A stretch of DNA of 64,000 nt from Pohlia nutans. Lineage: Eukaryota; Streptophyta; Bryopsida; Bryales; Mniaceae. Location of the stretch: the NCBI GenBank assembly GCA_022496805.1, contig CM040102.1, positions 19,189,955 through 19,253,954 of the forward strand, in the 5' to 3' direction. The stretch's first letter is position 1; every line of letters begins with the position of its first letter. The notes under the pieces are model-generated. The model saw only the letters and a list, made by a program, of their open reading frames with translations, searched no databases and was not told where the DNA came from. Position numbers and translations under genes: made by a program. This document shows positions 58,163-64,000 of the stretch, piece by piece.

Positions 58163-59085
58163 GTACCTCCTTGACGATACCTCTATTGTAGAACAATATC
58201 AATTGAAAGGAAATTTCTGATTGCCTTCAGTTGGGTCTTTGTAGAGTGGTTATTAGTAATTTTGAGAACAAATGTACAAACTCTGAAGGACATCAAAATG
58301 AAAATTCATCCTAGACCGGCTCTTACAGATTAACCCTAAACCGCTAAGGGGAATTTAGGGCAAAACTCAAATGTGTTATAAAATGTTATTCCTACAACTT
58401 TGATGAAGTTTGGTCCAAAAGAGAAAATGAGAAGCATGATATTTGAAAGTAATTCTAAGGAAATAAGTTGAGGATGCATAAAAAAATATTCAACAATAAA
58501 TATTTCATAGTAATTCTTGAAAAATTTATTCAGTGCAAAGAGGGTACAGGTTGCAAGGAAATACTAAATTACTAATTACTCAAAAATATAATTGAAAAAT
58601 TTCAATCCCAATCACAAAAATGTTCTAGTAGGCAATGCACATCGTACTGTGTTATTATTTTCATCTCACAAAATATAAACTCTCACTAAAAAAAACAAGT
58701 TCGAAGAAACTGAAAGAATTATTTTTGTGAATAGATCTCATAATTTCCGGAAAAATAAAACTCTTTATAATTTGCATTTCGTGAATCATATTGGAATGAT
58801 TAAAAGCTTCTCATGTACATATAAATTTGTGCAACAATTGGCCTACTTTGTATGCATGACTTACATGATATAACTAGCCTTGCCTATAATGTGTGACGAT
58901 TTTGTTAAGCGCGCACTGTACTTTTTTGACGCAGTCATAGAGTTCAGGCTTGCGAGTCCAGAAGACAAAAAGTGGATGGACGAGAGGCATATAAACTTAT
59001 AAAGGGATGGAAGAGCGTGAATGAACCTTGGGGTCTTCACAAACAAGATAAACTGCACCTTCAGTTGTTTGTGAAGACCTCTTCT
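58163..59085. other. Intergenic, AT-rich
   Basis: No gene is seen. The stretch 58370-58450 (AAATGTTATTCCTACAACTTTGATGAAGTTTGGTCC region) matches part of the 15635-16347 element, so an old TTAA-type fragment is present. Confidence 0.5.
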
Positions 59086-59089
59086 TTAA

Positions 59090-59453
59090 CCCCTATAAGG
59101 ATCAAGGATTCCTGGTTTTTAAATGACAAATTCAATTGATCATATTGTGAAAAATAGAATTCAGATGGGACCAAATTTTATATCTCTAGAATCGTGAAGA
59201 ACAATGCATCTGATGGTCAAAAAACAAACAAATTTGAACAAAAGGAAGTCCATGTAGAACCTACAACGCCATATTCGTTATATTGGCCGTTCCCAATAAT
59301 TTTTTCCCCTCAAATAGTGTGACTTGAGTTCATTTTCTCTTCTTATCAGATTAGTGTGGGTAAAATATAAACAGGATTGGCCAATTTAATGAATATGGCG
59401 TTCTACTCAAAAAAAACATGAGGTCCAATTTGGGCTTCTTGGTCCTTTAGGGG
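59090..59453. mobile_element. TTAA-type element, interrupted by a CCATATTCG MITE
   Basis: TTAA at 59086-59089 and 59454-59457; ends CCCCTATAAGGATCAAGG and CTTGGTCCTTTAGGGG. Sister of 48913-49449. Confidence 0.85.
59265..59402. mobile_element. MITE, CCATATTCG family, 4-bp duplication CTAC
   Basis: AACGCCATATTCGTTATATT and GAATATGGCGTT ends, CTAC at 59261-59264 and 59403-59406. The sister host at 49410 (GACCTACTCAAAA) shows the empty site. It is 138 bp and nearly identical to 63688-63830. Confidence 0.9.
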
Positions 59454-59976
59454 TTAATTTATGTATAGGTGATCAGGAGTTAATCCTTAATTACTTTTTC
59501 TTCAACTGTCATGTTATTTTTTCTGTGAAAGTGAACGTTCGGAGATCACTTCATGGTGCATATTGCTTGAATGTACTCTGGCTGCCATTCTGAAGCTACT
59601 GCCTAAGATAGCGGACCCAATTCCGTCTGAATTTCAGGTTCATCAAGTTCTGTTTCTAGAGTGGCTATCAAAATGATTCAGAAATATGTGCAGAGTTTGT
59701 ACAAGCCCAATCCAACTTGAACCATATTTTTCAGACTATTATTGAATTACTTATGAATTTTTGAAGTTAGAGATGTAGAGGTGCCAAAAACCGTCCACCC
59801 CTAAAATGTTCATACTGGTTACATGATAATTTCGAGATCTGACCTAAAATGTTCGCCCTGTCACTGGTTGGGAATTGGACCCGGTTGGAAATTGGGTCCT
59901 CTACCTTATCTGTTTTCAACTCAGAAATCATGCAAAATGGTGACGCTTTTATTCTGCATGACTGCATCTTAGCTTG

Positions 59977-60255
59977 TACCGTAGTAGGAAGGCAGGGTCG
60001 ACACTTTCATGTCGAATAATTAATTAAAGTTTGAAAAGTAGGGGTCGGCACTTTCAAAAATAATTATTAAAAATTCGGCTATTAATAACTAACATTGAAT
60101 TATCTAGCGGCTACACGTTTTCCTTTGTTTTTTGTCTACAATTTTTGTTGACTTCATTTTTGTTGATTTCGACAAAATACTTGATAAATTTGTTTATTTT
60201 TTCGACATTTTTTTGGGGAATTATTTTCTGCCGACCCTGCCTTCCTACTACGGTA
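59977..60255. mobile_element. MITE with TACCGTAGTAGGAAGGCAGG ends
   Basis: A perfect inverted end of at least 20 bp; 279 bp long; sister of 51324-51603. The target duplication is unclear. Confidence 0.8.
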
Positions 60256-60462
60256 GTCTTGTACTGTATATTTATATAAAACACGATTCATTTCAAACGA
60301 GCTTGCAGAATGCAGAGTGAAGCTAATCATATGGCAACAGTATGATCGAGCACTTCAAGTCAGTTTCTTTTGCAGCTTCATACTATTTTAATTAATTTTC
60401 GAATACTTCAATCCTGTGTCTTGTGGACAAGCTAGCCCGATCTAGAAGAAACATACTCTTAA

Positions 60463-61185
60463 CCCTTAAACGCCGGCAGAGCCATTTTGTGGCTTTTGGA
60501 TGACTGAAAAGGCTTGTTTCTCAACAAAAAAAGAGGATTTTCATCCATTTCTGTGTGTGCACCTCCTTGCTACTCTTCTACACAGCACATGCATGGGAGA
60601 TATCCACTATGGGACTTAATTTGGGGCCTTCATTGGAAAATTAGTAAAAATGGATCTCCATGCCATGTATTTTGAATCATTTGCCCTTTTCTACAAAAAT
60701 TCAATTTAAACCATGAAGATGGTGTTTGTTGTATATGAGCTTAACTAAGAAAATGAAGTTTATCAAGTCCACTTTTGACTCCATCTTGAATTTTTGGAAA
60801 ATTACTAATATTAAGTATTTTATAGCAATTGCAAGTTCAACACTTATTATCATAGAGGTACCTTTTACTAATTTTAGAGACACGGATGATTTTCATCCAC
60901 CATTATGTACTCTAATGTAAGTCAGACCTATGGAAAAAAAATTGGAATTTTTGAGTATATTTTCTAATTTATATGAATTTTCTTAAGGATTTCCTTAAAA
61001 ATATCATAGTAATTTCAGTTTTTTTGGAAAAAAACGGAAAAAATTACTGCACATAGAAAATGTAAGGTTTCATTTAGGAAAAATATTTCAAAAATAATAT
61101 CAGCCAATTTGAGTGAAAAATAGAGAAAACAGAAAAGTCCCTATGACCATTCTGAATCCATGGCCATAGGCCTGGCGTTTAAGGG
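60463..61185. mobile_element. TTAA-type element, 723 bp
   Basis: TTAA at 60459-60462 and 61186-61189; ends CCCTTAAACGCC and GGCGTTTAAGGG are perfectly inverted. It is the best preserved member of its subfamily here; 14898-15630 is a relative. Only short frames are present. Confidence 0.88.
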
Positions 61186-61189
61186 TTAA

Positions 61190-62135
61190 TGCAATATTGT
61201 GGTCACGGACGGCCTCCTCACAGCTGGAGGCTGATGCTCCAAAAGCAACATATTAACTCTAACTGAAAATGATTCGACGATTTTACTTAAAATGAACTGA
61301 AAGTTTTCTGAAAATGAACATTATGATCCAAAATAGTAGAGACCGTATAGATACTATTAATATACGGTTGTAGAGTTTGCATCTTGGCATGACGTTTTGC
61401 TAATTCTATGATAAAGTCTCGCTTCAACCTTTGCTAGAGGAGTTGCCGCAGCTTTAATTTATCTGATTTGCTAGGAACTGAACTGCCTGCTTGAATTAGT
61501 GCATGTGAACATATACATGTTACAATCAATTATGTCGGGGTATTGCTAAGTTTTACGCTTCAATTAAGGTCGGGAGCACTAATCCTAAGTTCATCTTGCC
61601 CTGAAGTGAACTTAGCCGAAGTGAACCTAGCCGCCTGGAGTGCCGTGGCTCGTGTCCGTAGTTTATTAGTTGCAGGCATTCATTTATGGTTTTCGTTTAT
61701 GGTTTTCATTTATGGTTTTAGGGACCGGGGGGGGGGGGGGGGGGGGGGCGTGTTCTGCCATTTTTGAGCTTAATTTGGGTACTGAATATGTCGTCAGGGC
61801 AGATTCTGCACGTCGTGCTTACCAACTCAATTTGCTTTTCAATTTTACACGCTGAACAGGGCCCGGGAAGAACTGACAGTCAATTACAAGTCATCCGATT
61901 AATTTTTGGAAATGGCTGGTTGATTTTCAAGAATAGAGGCAAACCACCGAACTAAATGACTAAAAGATAATTATATTTAGTATTCATAGACGAAATATAC
62001 GGGATATAATCTTTAAAAACCGGTTGCTTTTGGAAAATAAAGGACATTGACTGGTTGCCTCAAAAAACTTCCCGAACAGTGACGTTGATTACCTTTTCAA
62101 CTTTACATGCTGAATACGCCCCCCCTCCCATAACG
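61190..62135. other. Intergenic, with a 22-base G run
   Basis: No gene is seen. A pure G tract at 61727-61748 is preceded by three TTATGGTTTTC-type repeats. TTTTCAATTTTACACGCTGAA near 61840 recurs with changes near 62093, flanking the left side of the hairpin that follows. Confidence 0.6.
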
Positions 62136-62255
62136 CCAGAGAGTGGGCTGGGGGAAGTAGATTCTGGCTCCCAGCTTGGCCACAGGGTCGTCCGACCGGG
62201 CTCCCCTGTGGCCGTGCTGGAAGCCGGAATCTGCTTCCCCCAGCCCACTCTCTAG
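62136..62255. repeat. Long near-perfect hairpin, 51-bp arms
   Basis: The arms 62136-62186 and 62205-62255 are complementary at about 45 of 51 positions (GAGAGTGGGCTGGGGGAAG at the outer end), with an 18-base loop. The fold is that of a plant miRNA or hairpin-siRNA precursor, but a small foldback element would look the same. The strand of any transcript is unknown. Confidence 0.75.
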
Positions 62256-62626
62256 TACGTTTAGATACATGAGCTTGAATGGACCCATTTTTGGCCAGAA
62301 TGACACATGCTAAAGTTTGATCATGCTGCAACTTGTCACTGTGTTGAATGCCAGTGAACATATTAATATATACATATTAGACAGTACATTACCTCGGGAA
62401 GTCACTTAGTGTAAATTTTGGGTACATATGAGCGTATAATTAAAGGGTATTTAATGGGGGCTATGAAATAATTGGAATATTCTATTATTTATAGTATATT
62501 TGGGGTATATTCCACACATTCTAGAAATATTCTTAGAATATTCCCAAATTGATTAAAAAAACCCTATATTACTTTTATAAATTTATAATTTTTATCTCAA
62601 ATAAATAAAAGACACCCTATATTCAC

Positions 62627-62853
62627 AGGAAGTTTCCAAGACGTTAGCCAGGGCTAACGCACTGTGCGTTAGCTCCCTGATTAGCCCCCCCTTACACACG
62701 CGTTGGAAAATCCCAAACTTCTTTTTACTTTGGACTTTAGCCCCCAAAATGATCCCATTACCGGGGCTAATGGCTAAATTAGGGGGCTAACGGGGCACAC
62801 TTTAGCCCCTCCCGCAACATTAGCCCTGGGGGCTAATGTCTCGAAAACTTCCT
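62627..62853. mobile_element. MITE with AGGAAGTTT...GTTAGCC ends
   Basis: AGGAAGTTTCCAAGACGTTA at the left is complementary, with few changes, to the right end …AATGTCTCGAAAACTTCCT. The interior is full of GGCTAA/TTAGCC repeats that form smaller stems. The target duplication was not resolved. Confidence 0.7.
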
Positions 62854-63403
62854 ATATATTTGTTCTCTCATAGTTATCTAAATTCTTGACAGTGACTTCC
62901 CCGGGTACATTACACGTCAGTTATGTCGGCCGGGGTGTTTCTAAAATTTATGTTTTACGTTTGAAGCTCGGGTCCTGACCTTAACTTCTTGCCTGAGCTA
63001 AATTTTTTGTTGTGAGAACTTGTAACTTAGCAAACATCGATCATGCTATTAATATGGTTCAGGTCAATATTACTCTTCCAACAATAAGTTACCTGAACAT
63101 TATTTGCCACAAGTTCCTCGTCAACATCAGAGTCCTCGTACCTCCTATCGAAGGTATCAAGGGTAGAACTCGCTACCTAGACCCAGATAGTAGAACTACC
63201 ACGTCAACAGACTCTTTATTTATGAGATTCTAGAGGCTCATGTTACTCTAGTTCTCACGTATAATAATTGACAGGTCGAGGATATGTACATATAGGTGCT
63301 TTAAACACGTAGACTTTAACAACACAACATCATGCAAAACGTACACTATTAAACCTCTTTGCACGTAAAACTATACTTGCAGAAGAGTACTCCATGCAGC
63401 CTT

Positions 63404-63560
63404 TCAAGACGTTGCTGTGACAGTAGTGTCATTGATAGTGTCCTCCTTGGACCCTTTCTTTTTGAGCATCTCCTTCTCCGCCTCCGTGGGCTCCATGATG
63501 TTAGAGTTCAGCTTGTAAGCCTCCGGGGATTCGCCGAGGTACAATAGCTGGGGCATGGTC
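63404..63560 (-). CDS. Likely 3' terminal exon of a gene running out of the window
   Basis: After an acceptor-like GGACTGTCTCAG at 63561-63572, an open frame of 52 codons reads TMPQLLYLGESPEAYKLNSN and on through a Glu/Lys-rich stretch to TVTATS and TGA at 63404-63406. Codon use is gene-like and unlike the AT-rich surroundings. I do not recognise the protein. The first coding exons must lie to the right. Confidence 0.45.
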
Positions 63561-63687
63561 CTGAGACAGTCCAAATTTGATGAACAAATTAATAAAAAGG
63601 AATACCAAAATTTTCCTGTTCAATATATAGTATTTAATTTGGATGGAGTACATGTATTAAAACTCATGAATTTTTCATTGAATTCAT

Positions 63688-63830
63688 TAACGCCATATAT
63701 ATTCGTTATATTGGCCGTTCCCAATTATTTTGTCCGCTCAAATAGTGTGATTTGAGTTCATTTTCTCTCCTCATCAGATTAGTGTGGGTAAAATATAAAC
63801 AGGATTGGCCAATTTAATGAATATGGCATT
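63688..63830. mobile_element. MITE, CCATATTCG family, 4-bp duplication TCAT
   Basis: TAACGCCATATATATTCGTT and AATGAATATGGCATT ends; TCAT at 63684-63687 and 63831-63834. The interior is nearly identical to 59265-59402, so both moved recently. Confidence 0.8.
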
Positions 63831-63912
63831 TCATGTAAATTGAAAATATTAAGTTTTTAGCGCACGTTAAATCAGTTGATAAATGACACTCAGTGTTTTG
63901 GTAAGACAATCC

Positions 63913-64000
63913 TTAGTTTTTGGCACCCATATCAGAAACTTGCCCTGCAGGCGGCGCATCTGCTGCCCTGGTGCCTGGTTTCTTCAGCGACTGATAGCCC
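63913..64000 (-). CDS. Partial exon at the right edge
   Basis: On the minus strand the edge reads GYQSLKKPGTRAADAPPAGQ and a few more residues to TAA at 63913-63915. It is Ala/Pro-rich and gene-like. It may be the C-terminus of a gene lying outside the window, or an exon upstream of 63404-63560; the phases I can see do not join the two simply. Confidence 0.35.
   Translation of the reverse strand, partial: GYQSLKKPGTRAADAPPAGQVSDMGAKN

Noticed and set aside
61543..61767. Frames with a glycine run
   Set aside because: Produced by the 22-base G tract; there is no conserved context.
1..64000. CRISPR arrays, bacterial operons, tRNA genes, LTR retrotransposons
   Set aside because: No regularly spaced identical repeats, no ribosome-binding-site-led gene clusters, no tRNA-like B-box with clover-leaf arms, and no pair of long direct repeats with a primer-binding site or reverse transcriptase was seen; the large direct repeat is a segmental duplication.

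Overview
The window is nuclear DNA of a land plant. The evidence is an L-type lectin receptor kinase, an RMR-type PA-TM-RING-H2 sorting receptor, an F-box/LRR protein of the At5g23340 type, a SMO2/TRM112 homologue with plant-like ends, GT-AG introns and a plant-type U4 snRNA. The intronless receptor kinase and the repeat spectrum suggest a non-seed plant (bryophyte or lycophyte grade), but I cannot name the species. Genes are sparse and the space between them is packed with short cut-and-paste elements, many datable by nesting or by an empty paralogous site.

Layout. 1-9.9 kb: AT-rich repeats, a U4 snRNA gene (3151-3294) and several MITEs, with no convincing protein gene. 9.9-36.5 kb: a segmental duplication complex. 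Two lectin receptor kinase copies lie in inverted orientation (arms 9885-14033 and 22065-26265); the left copy (minus strand) is intact and the right copy (plus strand) carries one nonsense codon just before the kinase domain. Interleaved with them is a direct duplication (14782-21770 and 26497-36520). It carries a TRM112 gene that is complete in the right copy (exons 36548-36724, 35812-35901, 35255-35356, minus strand) and lacks exon 1 in the left copy. The two copies have since received different insertions: a Tc1-like element and a small MITE on the left, and on the right a 4.1-kb element with 8-bp target duplications plus a TTAA-type MITE.

37.2-40.9 kb: two triple-nested stacks of TTAA-targeting elements, in which most insertions lie in the TTAA inside the terminal repeat of the previous element. 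41.2-47.5 kb: the four-exon F-box/LRR gene (plus strand), whose introns hold at least five MITEs. 48.5-50.5 kb: a four-exon gene (minus strand) for a small, probably organelle-targeted glycine-rich protein. 54.2-56.9 kb: the four-exon RMR gene (plus strand). 57-64 kb: more MITEs, a long near-perfect RNA-type hairpin (62136-62255) and, at the right edge, likely 3' exon(s) of a minus-strand gene that leaves the window.

The genes do not form a pathway. Their products act in separate places: plasma membrane perception (LecRK), tRNA/rRNA/protein methyltransferase activation (TRM112), SCF ubiquitin ligase (F-box/LRR), vacuolar sorting (RMR) and splicing (U4). The main biological interest is the mobile-element community: an apparently little-described family with CTCGRGG termini and 8-bp duplications, with one coding member and three MITE derivatives, and the TTAA family that nests in its own ends.
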